NCBI GenBank assembly: GCA_902492015.1
Contig: CABUJR010000005.1
Coordinates: 1 to 64,000 of the forward strand
DNA from: an uncultured Eubacteriales bacterium
GTDB taxonomy: Bacteria; Bacillota; Clostridia; TANB77; CAG-508
Length of the DNA stretch: 64,000 bases
Direction: 5' to 3'
Below the pieces are notes generated by a model. The model was given only the letters and a program-made list of their open reading frames with translations, was not told where the DNA came from and searched no databases. Numbering within the stretch: the stretch's first letter is position 1; each line of letters begins with the position of its first letter. Shown here piece after piece: positions 8,326-16,723 of the stretch. Both the position numbers and the translations under genes were made by a program.

Positions 8326-8865
8326 TTAGTTTTTAAATGGCATTCCTAAAAGTGTTAATAATTCTTTAGCTTCTTCATCAGATTTAGCTGTAGTTACGAA
8401 TATAATATCCATACCTCTTAGTTTATCAACTTTATCATATTCGATTTCTGGGAATATTAATTGCTCTTTAACACCCATTGAGTAATTTCCTCTACCATCA
8501 AATGAGTTTCCAGAAACACCTCTAAAATCTCTAACTCTTGGAAGTGCTACATTAAATAATTTGTAAGCAAAATCATACATTTTTCCTCTTCTTAATGTAA
8601 CTTTGCATCCTACTTTTGCACCTTCTCTTAATTTGAATGCTGCTATTGATTTTTTAGCTTTTGTTACCATTGGTCTTTGACCAGTGATTATAGTTAAATC
8701 ATTCATAGCATTATCTAAAGCTTTAGGATTATCCTTTGTTTCTCCTAATCCTATATTTATAACTATTTTCTCTAATTTAGGAACTTGCATTACTGAAGTA
8801 TAGTTAAATTTTTTCATTAATGCTGGAACTACTTCTTTTTCATATTGTTCTCTAAGTTTTTCCAT
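8326..8865 (-). CDS. rplE: 50S ribosomal protein L5
   Basis: 5S rRNA-binding protein contacting P-site tRNA, 179 residues. Diagnostic blocks are L-E-K-I-V-I-N-I-G-L-G, T-G-Q-R-P and the C-terminal R-G-M-D-I-I-F-V-T-T. An AAAGGAGG site precedes the ATG. In the gap to rpsZ (8233-8325) a small hairpin (AAGTTA/TAACTT, around 8285-8301) is flanked by two GCTACACA copies. Confidence 0.97.
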   Translation of the reverse strand: MEKLREQYEKEVVPALMKKFNYTSVMQVPKLEKIVINIGLGETKDNPKALDNAMNDLTIITGQRPMVTKAKKSIAAFKLREGAKVGCKVTLRRGKMYDFAYKLFNVALPRVRDFRGVSGNSFDGRGNYSMGVKEQLIFPEIEYDKVDKLRGMDIIFVTTAKSDEEAKELLTLLGMPFKN

Positions 8866-8891
8866 TTACTTCAATTCCTCCTTTCATAATT

Positions 8892-9200
8892 CTATTTTAA
8901 TTTTGCACCACATTTTTTACAAACACGAACTTTTTCGCCTTTTTCTTCAACATATCCTATTTTTGTAGCTTTACCACATTTTGGACATACTATATTAGCT
9001 TTTGCACTATGTATAGCACATTCTACAGATATGATTCCACCTTCTTCACCTTGTTTTCTAGGTCTGATATGTTTTTTTCTTATATTTACACCTTTAACAA
9101 CTATTTTATTTGTTTTTGGTATTACTTCTAAAACTTCTCCTGTTTTTCCTTTATCATTTCCTGATAAGATTTTTACAGTATCACCTTTTTTTATTCTCAA
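8892..9200 (-). CDS. rplX: 50S ribosomal protein L24
   Basis: Assembly-initiating large-subunit protein with a KOW motif (residues ~4-30, I-K-K-G-D-T-V-K-I-L-S-G). I place the start at TTG (9200), six bases after GAGGTG; the longer reading begins at a GTG inside that ribosome-binding site. The C-terminus has two C-x2-C pairs (C-P-K-C and C-K-K-C), a zinc-ribbon tail seen in some bacterial L24. Length 102 residues. Confidence 0.94.
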   Translation of the reverse strand: MRIKKGDTVKILSGNDKGKTGEVLEVIPKTNKIVVKGVNIRKKHIRPRKQGEEGGIISVECAIHSAKANIVCPKCGKATKIGYVEEKGEKVRVCKKCGAKLK

Positions 9201-9373
9201 TTTTTTCACCTCTATTTCTTTCGAGATTTTTGTTTTTTTAATTTTATCTTAGTTTAAATAAATATACAAATCTATTTATTTTTAATTATTCTAAAATCTT
9301 ATTATTCTAAAGTCATTTTTATTAATTAACTTTTTTAAATATATAATTATTAAATTATAATTATATGTTTTAA

Positions 9374-9742
9374 TTATAAAACTTCTGGAGCTAAAGATAA
9401 TATTTTTAAATATTCTTTATCTCTTAATTCTCTTGCTACTGGACCAAATATACGAGTTCCTTTTGGTGTTTTGTCTTCACGAATTATAACTGCTGCATTT
9501 TCATCAAATTTTAGATAAGAACCATCAGCTCTTCTAACACCTTTTTTAGTTCTTACTACAACAGCCTTAACAACTTCACCTTTTTTAACAACGCCACCTG
9601 GTGTAGCTGTTTTAACAGAAGCCATTATTACATCTCCTATTTCAGCATATTTTCTATGTGAACCGCCTAAACATCTAATACACATAAGTTCTTTTGCACC
9701 AGTGTTATCAGCTACTTTTAATTTAGTTTGTTGCTGTACCAT
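9374..9742 (-). CDS. rplN: 50S ribosomal protein L14
   Basis: Large-subunit protein at the interface with S6/S12 side contacts, 122 residues, the exact usual length. It shows V-A-D-N-T-G-A-K-E-L-M-C-I and R-I-F-G-P-V-A-R-E-L-R. An AAAAGGAGGA site precedes the ATG. The 173-bp gap to rplX below it is AT-rich with short palindromic stretches and no gene. Confidence 0.97.
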   Translation of the reverse strand: MVQQQTKLKVADNTGAKELMCIRCLGGSHRKYAEIGDVIMASVKTATPGGVVKKGEVVKAVVVRTKKGVRRADGSYLKFDENAAVIIREDKTPKGTRIFGPVARELRDKEYLKILSLAPEVL

Positions 9743-9792
9743 TATTTAGTTCCTCCTTTTAAATTTATCCTGCTACACAGCAGAATTTGATT

Positions 9793-10056
9793 TTATTTTT
9801 TTACTGCTTTCTCAACGATTTCAACTACTCTATATCTTTTATCTTTTGATAAAGGTCTTGTTTCCATAACTTTTACTTTATCTCCAGCACCACAGATATT
9901 TTCTTCATCGTGAGCTTTTAATTTATATGTTCTTTTAACAGTTTTATTATAAATTGGATGTGCAACTGAGTCTTCAACTGCAACTACAACTGTTTTATCC
10001 ATTTTATCTGAAATAACTGTTCCAATCATTGTTTTACGAAGATTTCTTTCTCCCAT
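9793..10056 (-). CDS. rpsQ: 30S ribosomal protein S17
   Basis: 16S rRNA-binding OB-fold protein, 87 residues. It has the S17 signature V-V-S/I-S-D-K-M-D-K-T-V-V-V and E-T-R-P-L-S-K-D-K-R-Y-R-V. An AAAGGAG site precedes the ATG. The gene sits about 30 bp after rpmC in the L29-S17-L14 order. Confidence 0.97.
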   Translation of the reverse strand: MGERNLRKTMIGTVISDKMDKTVVVAVEDSVAHPIYNKTVKRTYKLKAHDEENICGAGDKVKVMETRPLSKDKRYRVVEIVEKAVKK

Positions 10057-10085
10057 TAGGAATTTCTCCTTTCTTTTTAATATAA

Positions 10086-10286
10086 TTAATTATTATTGTT
10101 TAATTCTCTTTGTCTTAAAATTGTTTTTATTCTAGCTATGTCTTTTTTAACTTCTTTTACTTTTAGTGGATTATCTAATCCGTTTGTAGCTAAGCTAAAT
10201 CTTAATTTAAATAATTCTGATTTTAATTCACTTAGCTCTTTTTCTAGTTCTGGTGAAGACATATCTTTTATTTTACTATTCTTCAT
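10086..10286 (-). CDS. rpmC: 50S ribosomal protein L29
   Basis: Small helical protein near the exit tunnel, 66 residues, with the L29 block E-L-F-K-L-R-F-S-L-A-T-N. The start is uncertain among two adjacent ATGs (10289, 10286) and upstream GTGs that overlap the AGGTGGTG ribosome-binding site; I chose the ATG giving M-K-N-S-K-I-K. The gene overlaps the end of rplP by about 11 bp, implying translational coupling. Confidence 0.93.
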   Translation of the reverse strand: MKNSKIKDMSSPELEKELSELKSELFKLRFSLATNGLDNPLKVKEVKKDIARIKTILRQRELNNNN

Positions 10287-10716
10287 CATTATCACCACCT
10301 ACTTCATTTTCTCTTCTAACGAATTTTGTTTGAACAGGTAATTTTTGAGCAGCAAGTCTTAAAGCTTCTCTTGCAACTTCTTCTGAAACACCTTCTATTT
10401 CAAACATAACTCTTCCTGGTTTTACAACTGCTACCCAATATTCTGGAGCACCTTTACCTTTACCCATACGAGTTTCAGCTGGTTTCTTTGTTACTGGTTT
10501 GTCTGGGAATATTTTAATCCAAACTTTTCCACCTCTTTTAATATAACGTGTCATTGCAACTCTGGCAGCTTCGATTTGATTTCCTTTTATCCATCCTGCT
10601 GTTGTAGCTTGTAATCCGTATTCACCTTCATTAACTACATTTCCTCTTGTTGCTTTTCCTCTATTTCTACCTTTTTGCATTTTTCTAAATTTTGTTCTTT
10701 TTGGCATTAATGGCAT
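10276..10716 (-). CDS. rplP: 50S ribosomal protein L16
   Basis: Large-subunit protein that organises the A site, 146 residues. It opens M-P-L-M-P-K-R-T-K-F-R-K and carries R-M-G-K-G-K-G, a conserved L16 element. AGGAGG lies in the end of rpsC, and the ATG shares one base with the rpsC TAA. The acidic C-terminal tail after residue ~135 is a short extension beyond the usual end. Confidence 0.97.
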   Translation of the reverse strand: MPLMPKRTKFRKMQKGRNRGKATRGNVVNEGEYGLQATTAGWIKGNQIEAARVAMTRYIKRGGKVWIKIFPDKPVTKKPAETRMGKGKGAPEYWVAVVKPGRVMFEIEGVSEEVAREALRLAAQKLPVQTKFVRRENEVGGDNDEE

Positions 10717-11375
10717 TAGTCGTTACCTCCTTTTGCTTCTTTTTTAGCTGGAAGAACTTCACCTTTATAAATCCAAACTTTTACTCCTATTTTTCCATAA
10801 GTAGTATCAGCTTCATAGAATCCATAATCTATATCAGCTCTTAAAGTTTGAAGTGGTATTGTACCTTCTTTATAAAATTCTGTTCTTGCCATATCAGCTC
10901 CACCTAATCTTCCAGATACAGCTGTTTTGATTCCTAATGCTCCAGCTTTTAAAGCTTTTTGCATTGCTTGTTTCATTGCTCTTCTAAAAGAAATTCTTCT
11001 TTCTAATTGATTTGCAATGCTTTCTGCAACTAATTGAGCATCAATATCAACATTTTTAACCTCAACTATGTTTAGGTTAACTTCTTTCTTAATCATTTTT
11101 TCAAGTTCTGCTTTTAATGCTTCTGAAAGGTTTCCACCTTTTCCTATAACTAAACCTGGTTTAGCTGTATAAACATTAACTTTTACGAATTTTGCAGTTC
11201 TTTCAATTTCTATTTTTGAAATTCCACTAATAAATAGTTTCTTTTTCACATATTCACGAATTTTATGGTCTTCAACAAGGTAGTCACTAAAGTTTTTTGA
11301 ATCAGCATACCATTTAGATGACCAATCTTTAATAACACCAACTCTTATACCATTTGGATGAACTTTTTGTCCCAT
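10716..11375 (-). CDS. rpsC: 30S ribosomal protein S3
   Basis: Forms the mRNA entry site with S4 and S5, 219 residues. The N-terminal KH domain (V-I-G-K-G-G at residues ~80) and the C-terminal S3 domain (A-V-S-G-R-L-G-G-A-D-M-A-R) are both present. An AGGAGG site precedes the ATG. It overlaps rplP by one base. Confidence 0.97.
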   Translation of the reverse strand: MGQKVHPNGIRVGVIKDWSSKWYADSKNFSDYLVEDHKIREYVKKKLFISGISKIEIERTAKFVKVNVYTAKPGLVIGKGGNLSEALKAELEKMIKKEVNLNIVEVKNVDIDAQLVAESIANQLERRISFRRAMKQAMQKALKAGALGIKTAVSGRLGGADMARTEFYKEGTIPLQTLRADIDYGFYEADTTYGKIGVKVWIYKGEVLPAKKEAKGGND

Positions 11376-11395
11376 CGTAAATATCCTCCTTCCTC

Positions 11396-11752
11396 TTATT
11401 TACTTTCTCTTAAAACTATTGTTATATGACTTGTTCTTTTTCTTATTCTAACTGCTGAACCTTTTGCAGCTGGTCTTATTCTTTTTAAAGTTGGACCTTG
11501 ATTTGCATAAATTTCTGCAACATAAAGGTTTGCTCTATTCATGAAATGATTATTTTCAGCGTTAGCAATAGCTGAATTTAATAATTTCTCTAATATTTCG
11601 CTTGATGCTTTAGGTGCGAATTTAACTATTTTTTGAGCTTCTTCAACTTTTTTTCCTCTAATTAAGTCTGCTACAATTTTAACTTTTCTACTTGAAATTC
11701 TAGCATAACTTAGAGTTGCTCTAGCTTCCGCTACTTGAGTTTTCTCTTCCAC
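11396..11752 (-). CDS. rplV: 50S ribosomal protein L22
   Basis: Lines the peptide exit tunnel, 118 residues. The core A-R-A-T-L-S-Y-A-R-I-S-S-R-K-V and C-terminal R-I-R-K-R-T-S-H-I-T are diagnostic. I place the start at GTG (11752), since the longer reading begins at a GTG immediately ahead of the AAGGAGGA ribosome-binding site and would translate through it. The upstream gap (11753-11886) has two short hairpins. Confidence 0.94.
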   Translation of the reverse strand: MEEKTQVAEARATLSYARISSRKVKIVADLIRGKKVEEAQKIVKFAPKASSEILEKLLNSAIANAENNHFMNRANLYVAEIYANQGPTLKRIRPAAKGSAVRIRKRTSHITIVLRESK

Positions 11753-11886
11753 TATTATTTCCTCCTTCACTTGCTTTTCTCGATATACCTTTATATTTTA
11801 AATTCTAACGAGAAGAACTTATTTTCCTACTCTATTAATTGTTTATCTTTTAAAAACAATTACTTTTAATTAGTCTATTGTTAATT

Positions 11887-12162
11887 TTATTTTTTTGTTG
11901 TTTTATCTCCTGCGTGACCTTTAAATGTTCTTGTAGGAGCAAATTCTCCTAATTTATGACCGATCATTTCTTCTGAAATATATACAGGAACATGTTTTCT
12001 TCCATCATGAACAGCTATTGTATGTCCAACCATTTGTGGATATATTGTAGATGCTCTTGACCATGTTTTTAATACTTCTTTTTTACCTGTTTCATTCATA
12101 GCTTCAATTCTTTTCATAAGTTCTGGTGCTACATAAGGTACTTTTTTACTTGATCTTGACAT
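11887..12162 (-). CDS. rpsS: 30S ribosomal protein S19
   Basis: Head protein of the 30S subunit bound to S13, 91 residues. It begins M-S-R-S-S-K-K-V-P-Y and carries the block G-H-K-L-G-E-F-A-P-T-R-T. AAGGAG lies upstream. The gap to rplB (12163-12241) holds two short perfect hairpins, ATGAATTA/TAATTCAT and GTTTAAG/CTTAAAC. Confidence 0.97.
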   Translation of the reverse strand: MSRSSKKVPYVAPELMKRIEAMNETGKKEVLKTWSRASTIYPQMVGHTIAVHDGRKHVPVYISEEMIGHKLGEFAPTRTFKGHAGDKTTKK

Positions 12163-12241
12163 TTTTTTCTCCTTCCTTACATGAATTAGAATAATTCATC
12201 TAAAATTAATGTTTAAGTTTTCTTAAACTGCTATTTTTAAA

Positions 12242-13069
12242 TTATTTTCTTCTTTTAACAATAAATTTGTTAGATGTTTTTTTCTTATCTCTTGTCTTAT
12301 ATCCAAGAGCTGGTTTACCCCAAGGTGTCATAGGTCCACTGTGACCAACTGGAGCTCTACCTTCACCACCACCATGTGGGTGATCATTAGGGTTCATAAC
12401 AGATCCTCTTACAGTAGGTCTTATACCCATATGTCTTTTTCTACCAGCTTTACCTAATTTAATGTTTTCATGATCGCTATTTCCTATTGTTCCAATAGTA
12501 GCTCTACATCTTACAGAAATTAATCTCATTTCTCCAGAAGGTAATCTAACATGAGCATAAGCTCCTTCTTTAGCCATTAATTGTGCCTCTTGACCAGCAC
12601 TTCTAACTAATTTTCCACCTTGACCTGGATTTAATTCTATATTGTGTATTAATGTACCAACTGGAATGTTTGATATTGGCATTGCATTACCAGGTTTAAT
12701 ATCAACATTATCTCCAGATATTACTTTATCTCCATCTGTTAATCCTTGTGGTGCTAATATATAGCTTTTTGTTCCATCTTCATATTGGATTAAAGCAATA
12801 TTTGCACTTCTATTTGGATCATACTCAATACCAATTATTGTTGCTTCCATGTTATCTTTTAATCTTTTAAAATCTATTATTCTATATTTTTGTCTATTTC
12901 CACCACCTTGATGTCTTACTGTTATTCTTCCATAAGAATTTCTACCTGCATTTTTCTTTTTAGGAGCAAGTAATGATTTTTCTGGAGTTTTTTTAGTAAT
13001 TTCTTCAAAAGTTGAAGAAGTCATATTTCTTCTTGATGGTGTATATGGTCTATAATGTTTAATTCCCAT
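12242..13069 (-). CDS. rplB: 50S ribosomal protein L2
   Basis: Peptidyl-transferase-centre protein, 275 residues. It starts M-G-I-K-H-Y-R-P-Y-T-P-S and contains the invariant loop G-G-G-E-G-R-A-P-V-G with the catalytic-centre His just before it (H-P-H-G). The ATG follows an AAAGGAG site at the right distance; the 14-codon N-terminal extension of the open frame has no support. Confidence 0.97.
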   Translation of the reverse strand: MGIKHYRPYTPSRRNMTSSTFEEITKKTPEKSLLAPKKKNAGRNSYGRITVRHQGGGNRQKYRIIDFKRLKDNMEATIIGIEYDPNRSANIALIQYEDGTKSYILAPQGLTDGDKVISGDNVDIKPGNAMPISNIPVGTLIHNIELNPGQGGKLVRSAGQEAQLMAKEGAYAHVRLPSGEMRLISVRCRATIGTIGNSDHENIKLGKAGRKRHMGIRPTVRGSVMNPNDHPHGGGEGRAPVGHSGPMTPWGKPALGYKTRDKKKTSNKFIVKRRK

Positions 13070-13142
13070 TTTAAATTCTCCTTTACATTTATTATCTGGG
13101 TTATTTCCCAATAAAATTAATCAATTATAAGTTTCTTAATAT

Positions 13143-13490
13143 TTAAGCTCCAATAAATTCATCTATTGTATCTTTATATTTTTTAGAAACTTTTACTTCT
13201 TTTCCACCTTTTCCTAAATATTTCATATCAGAAACATTAGTATCGATAGTAACTATAGCTTTTTTCCAATCTGAAGTTCTTCCTTGATGAACTCCAACTC
13301 TTTTTTCTTTTCCTTTTACTACCATAGTATTTACTTTTAATACTTTTACTTCAAATAATTTTTCAACAGCATTTTTTATTTGAACTTTAGTTGCTTTTTT
13401 TGCAACTCTGAAAGTGTATTTTCCTTCTTGCATATCAGTACTACTTTTTTCAGTAACTACTGGAGCTAATATAATATCTTCTGCTACCAT
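13143..13490 (-). CDS. rplW: 50S ribosomal protein L23
   Basis: Docking site for trigger factor and SRP at the tunnel exit. The 115-residue reading begins M-V-A-E-D-I-I-L-A-P-V-V-T-E-K-S, the conserved L23 start. An ATG three codons upstream (13499) lies only two bases from GGAGGTG and overlaps rplD, so I prefer 13490, though both are possible. Confidence 0.94.
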   Translation of the reverse strand: MVAEDIILAPVVTEKSSTDMQEGKYTFRVAKKATKVQIKNAVEKLFEVKVLKVNTMVVKGKEKRVGVHQGRTSDWKKAIVTIDTNVSDMKYLGKGGKEVKVSKKYKDTIDEFIGA

Positions 13491-13491
13491 C

Positions 13492-14115
13492 TTAAGCATA
13501 CACCTCCTCTAATTTTTTTATTGTATCTACTGTTAAAACTAATTTCTTATATTTTAATAAATCAAATACATTTATTGTATTTACAGAACCTGTTCCAACA
13601 TTTGCTAAATTTCTAGCTGATTTTTGAACAATTTCATTACTTTCTGGTAATACTATAAAAGCTTTTTCTTCAACTTTTAAGTTTTTCATAGCATTAGCCA
13701 TTTGTTTTGTTTTAATTTCTTTAAAATCAAATTTATCAACAACTACTAAATCATTTTCTAATACTTTAGAACTTAATAATGATTTTATAGCTAATTGTTT
13801 TTCTTTTTTATTAACTCTATATTTATATGATCTTGGTTTTGGTCCTAATGCAATACCACCTTTAATCCATTGTGGAGCTCTGATAGATCCTTGTCTAGCT
13901 CTACCTGTTCCTTTTTGTCTCCAAGGTTTTCTTCCACCGCCTCTTACTTCAGATCTTGTTTTTGTGCTTTGTGTACCTTGTCTTTGATTAGCTAAATAAT
14001 TAACTAATACACTGTGTACAACTGCTTCATTTGGTTCAATTCCGAAGATTTCTTCTTTTAAATCAACTGTACTAACCTTTTTTCCTTCTACATTATATAC
14101 ATCTATACTAGGCAT
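13492..14115 (-). CDS. rplD: 50S ribosomal protein L4
   Basis: Large-subunit protein at the tunnel constriction, 207 residues. The extended loop is clear (R-G-G-G-R-K-P-W-R-Q-K-G-T-G-R-A-R). AAGGAGGA precedes the ATG. In gamma-proteobacteria L4 represses its own operon; whether it does so here through the rpsJ leader cannot be judged from sequence. Confidence 0.97.
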   Translation of the reverse strand: MPSIDVYNVEGKKVSTVDLKEEIFGIEPNEAVVHSVLVNYLANQRQGTQSTKTRSEVRGGGRKPWRQKGTGRARQGSIRAPQWIKGGIALGPKPRSYKYRVNKKEKQLAIKSLLSSKVLENDLVVVDKFDFKEIKTKQMANAMKNLKVEEKAFIVLPESNEIVQKSARNLANVGTGSVNTINVFDLLKYKKLVLTVDTIKKLEEVYA

Positions 14116-14134
14116 TTATTCTTCCTCCTTCCTT

Positions 14135-14773
14135 CTATTTAGATGCTTTTACTGCATTTCTAATTTTTAATATGCTACCTTTATTTCCAGGTACTGAACC
14201 TTTTATTAATATAGCATTTTTATCTAAATCTACTTTTACAACTTCTAAATTTTGTACAGTAACTTTGTCAACACCCATATGTCCTGGTAATTTTTTACCT
14301 TTAAATACTCTTCCTGGTGTTGATGTTGACCCCATTGAACCTGGTCTTCTATGATACATAGAACCATGTCCCATTGGTCCTCTTGCTTGACCATGACGTT
14401 TAATAACGCCTTGGAATCCTTTTCCTTTTGTTATTCCTTGTATATCTACTTTATCTCCTACTTGGAAAGTATCTACTCTTATTTCATCTCCAACTTTAAC
14501 TGTTGCAAGACTTTCTGGACAAGCTCTAAATTCTCTTAAATGTTTTTTTGCTTTAACATTAGCTTTGCTAAAATGTCCTTTTTCTGGTTTGTTAACTTTA
14601 TATTCTTTAACATCACCATATCCTAATTGAACAGCATTATATCCATCTGTTTCAACTGTTTTTACTTGAACTACTGAACATGGTCCAGCTTCTATAACTG
14701 TTACTGGAATAACTAATCCTTTTTCATCAAAGATTTGTGTCATTCCAACTTTTTTTCCTATTAATGTTTTCAC
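14135..14773 (-). CDS. rplC: 50S ribosomal protein L3
   Basis: Early-assembly large-subunit protein, 212 residues, opening with the family's K-x-L-I-G-K-K-V-G-M-T-Q-I-F. The start is GTG (14773), nine bases after AGGAGG; the open frame extends 11 codons further but only across the ribosome-binding site. The Gly/His-rich loop P-M-G-H-G-S-M-Y-H-R-R-P-G-S is intact. Confidence 0.95.
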   Translation of the reverse strand: MKTLIGKKVGMTQIFDEKGLVIPVTVIEAGPCSVVQVKTVETDGYNAVQLGYGDVKEYKVNKPEKGHFSKANVKAKKHLREFRACPESLATVKVGDEIRVDTFQVGDKVDIQGITKGKGFQGVIKRHGQARGPMGHGSMYHRRPGSMGSTSTPGRVFKGKKLPGHMGVDKVTVQNLEVVKVDLDKNAILIKGSVPGNKGSILKIRNAVKASK

Positions 14774-14881
14774 CTTTCTTTTCCTCCTAACTATTGGCTC
14801 CAGCAAATTACTTTGCTTTAGCTTGGTTTGTTTTTATATCCATAAAGATATTTCAAATTACTAAAAATAAAATTAATCAAA

Positions 14882-15211
14882 TTATAATTTTATTTCAATA
14901 TCAACACCTGCTGGTAACTCTAATTTCATTAAGCTATCAACTGTTTTTTGTGTTGGATAAAGAATATCAATAACTCTTTTATGTGTTCTCATTTCAAATT
15001 GTTCTCTTGAATCTTTGTGTTTGTGTGGAGAACGTAAAATTGTTACTATTTCTTTTTCAGTTGGAAGTGGTATAGGACCAGAAACTTTTGCTCCTGTTCT
15101 CTTAGCAGTATCTACTATTTTTTCAGCAGACTGATCTAAAACAACATAATCATAAGCTTTTAGTCTTATTCTTATTTTGTCGCTTCCTACTTTTGTGTTT
15201 GATGTTGCCAT
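14882..15211 (-). CDS. rpsJ: 30S ribosomal protein S10
   Basis: First gene of the joined ribosomal operon, 109 residues, slightly longer than usual because of a short Ser/Thr N-terminal extension before D-K-I-R-I-R-L-K-A-Y. The S10 signature I-L-R-S-P-H-K-H-K-D-S-R-E-Q-F-E follows. AAGGAGGG precedes the ATG. S10 also serves as NusE in transcription antitermination. A strong promoter and a ~250-nt leader lie upstream. Confidence 0.97.
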   Translation of the reverse strand: MATSNTKVGSDKIRIRLKAYDYVVLDQSAEKIVDTAKRTGAKVSGPIPLPTEKEIVTILRSPHKHKDSREQFEMRTHKRVIDILYPTQKTVDSLMKLELPAGVDIEIKL

Positions 15212-15462
15212 TTAAATTTCCCTCCTTAAATAAATATATAGGCTTCGGCAAGTTATTAACGTACCCTGGTGTTTCTTTTAACCCCATTTTAAAATCCAAG
15301 CTTTCTTTAGTATTCAATATTAGATTGAAACATAAATCTTGTCTTGGATAAGTATGTACATTTATCAAACTTATCGCCCGGTCTAAGCCAAGACATACTC
15401 TGCAGAAGTTCCCTCCACTTTTATAGTGTAGCCACATTCTGCTTCATCGCTTTATCTTATGC
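15212..15462 (-). promoter_or_regulatory. Structured 5' leader of the S10 operon
   Basis: About 250 nt separate the predicted transcription start from the rpsJ ribosome-binding site. The leader has an imperfect composite hairpin (15340-15395: an 8-bp TGTCTTGG/CCAAGACA outer stem and a 6-bp ATAAGT/ACTTAT inner stem) and a self-complementary AACTTCTGCAGAGT region near 15396-15410. I do not recognise it as a known riboswitch or ribosomal leader family. Confidence 0.6.
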
Positions 15463-15468
15463 TCATCT

Positions 15469-15497
15469 ATTATACTACGCATATATACCTTTGTCAA
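15469..15497 (-). promoter_or_regulatory. Sigma-A promoter of the S10 operon
   Basis: Perfect consensus on the minus strand: TTGACA (15492-15497), 17-bp spacer, TATAAT (15469-15474). Expected start of transcription is near 15462. This is the only perfect consensus promoter seen, as expected for a highly expressed ribosomal operon. Confidence 0.92.
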
Positions 15498-15566
15498 CAC
15501 ATTTTTTCTATTTTTTTGCATTTATTTTATATTTAATATGAAGTGAGAAAACTTCTATAATTATAT

Positions 15567-15597
15567 AAAAAACAGCTCTAATATAAAGCTGTCTTTT
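15567..15597 (-). terminator. Rho-independent terminator after the 348-residue gene
   Basis: Stem ACAGCT (15572-15577) with AGCTGT (15587-15592), followed on the minus strand by a run of U. It ends the transcript of the two genes at 15642-18841 just before the S10 promoter. Confidence 0.8.
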
Positions 15598-15641
15598 TAT
15601 ATTTAATTCTTATTTAATTTTGTACATATTTTATAAAACTA

Positions 15642-16688
15642 TTATTCTGAAATTAAAGAACAAGCAATATCTGTCTTTCCTTGTAGAACTCCATTATTAT
15701 ATTTTAGCAAGCTAACTTTTGGATCTCCTGTTGGTTGTGGAATTTCTACCAATATTTCCATTATGCCGTCATTATCTACATCTAAAACTTCTACATTACT
15801 TATACTCAAATAATATTCTGCATTTGTGTCTTTTTTCCATTGGCTTTTTTCAATAGAAGCTAAGTCTGCAACTTTAGCACCTTTAGAATCTACAACCATG
15901 ATTTTTGAAAATCCTGTTGTTTTATTTGCTAAAACTAATATATATTCATCTGTTTGGTTTCCATCTAAATCAACAATTAAAGTTTTTACTGTATCAAATT
16001 CAGATATTTTATTATTATCTGAAACAATAGTAGGTATAGTATTTACAACCTTAACTTGTCTTGGGATTGCTTCATAATCTTCTGAGATTGCAACTTTTCC
16101 TACATTTTCCATTTTTACTAAACCTTCATAAACTTGTGTTGATAAAGTTCCAAGTTTTGCCTCTTTAAAACTATAATTTTCATAATTATAATATGTTATA
16201 ACATATTTGTCTGCATCTTGATTTGTGCTATCTATATATTGAAGAGTTACTTCATCCATTTTAGTAGTATCTAATATTAGACCATTATATAAAACCACTA
16301 ATTCTTCATTTAAAGTTTTTCTAGTATTAGAAGCATCTGTTGTAACAGTGTTACTTGACTGGCCTGTAACATCAGAGATAGCTGAATCTATTAAATTTCC
16401 TATTGGTATTACATTTTCTTCTTGAGTTTCATTAACTATATTAGATATATTTGCAACAATTTCACTATACTGCTTATCATAGTCTTCCTTAGCAGTATGT
16501 ATTAAATAATAAGTTAATGCTCCTGTTCCAACAATTAAAATTGCAAGTGCTGCTAATATAAAATTTCCCACTGTTCCAATCTTTAATTTTATTGGTTCAT
16601 GTTCAGTTTTAACATTCTCTGTTTTATTTTTCTCTTCTACTTTAGGATTCACTTCTTTTTCATTATCTTTTTTACTATTTTCATCCAT
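15642..16688 (-). CDS. Membrane-anchored protein with VCBS-like repeats, unknown function
   Basis: I do not recognise a named family. The 348-residue product has a charged cytoplasmic N-terminus (~1-40, Lys/Glu-rich), one hydrophobic segment (~42-64) and an extracellular part. The C-terminal third has two Asp-rich turns, V-D-L-D-G-N-Q-T-D-E-Y and V-L-D-V-D-N-D-G-I-M-E, resembling FG-GAP/VCBS calcium-binding loops. It follows the 705-residue gene by 35 bp and shares its terminator. A surface protein is likely; its role is unknown. Confidence 0.7.
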   Translation of the reverse strand: MDENSKKDNEKEVNPKVEEKNKTENVKTEHEPIKLKIGTVGNFILAALAILIVGTGALTYYLIHTAKEDYDKQYSEIVANISNIVNETQEENVIPIGNLIDSAISDVTGQSSNTVTTDASNTRKTLNEELVVLYNGLILDTTKMDEVTLQYIDSTNQDADKYVITYYNYENYSFKEAKLGTLSTQVYEGLVKMENVGKVAISEDYEAIPRQVKVVNTIPTIVSDNNKISEFDTVKTLIVDLDGNQTDEYILVLANKTTGFSKIMVVDSKGAKVADLASIEKSQWKKDTNAEYYLSISNVEVLDVDNDGIMEILVEIPQPTGDPKVSLLKYNNGVLQGKTDIACSLISE

Positions 16689-16723
16689 AATAAGTTTCTC
16701 CTTTGTTTATCTTATAAAATTTT

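Noticed and set aside
15150..15437. Minus-strand open frame of 95 codons in the S10 leader
   Set aside because: It overlaps rpsJ out of frame and covers the structured leader; no ribosome-binding site.
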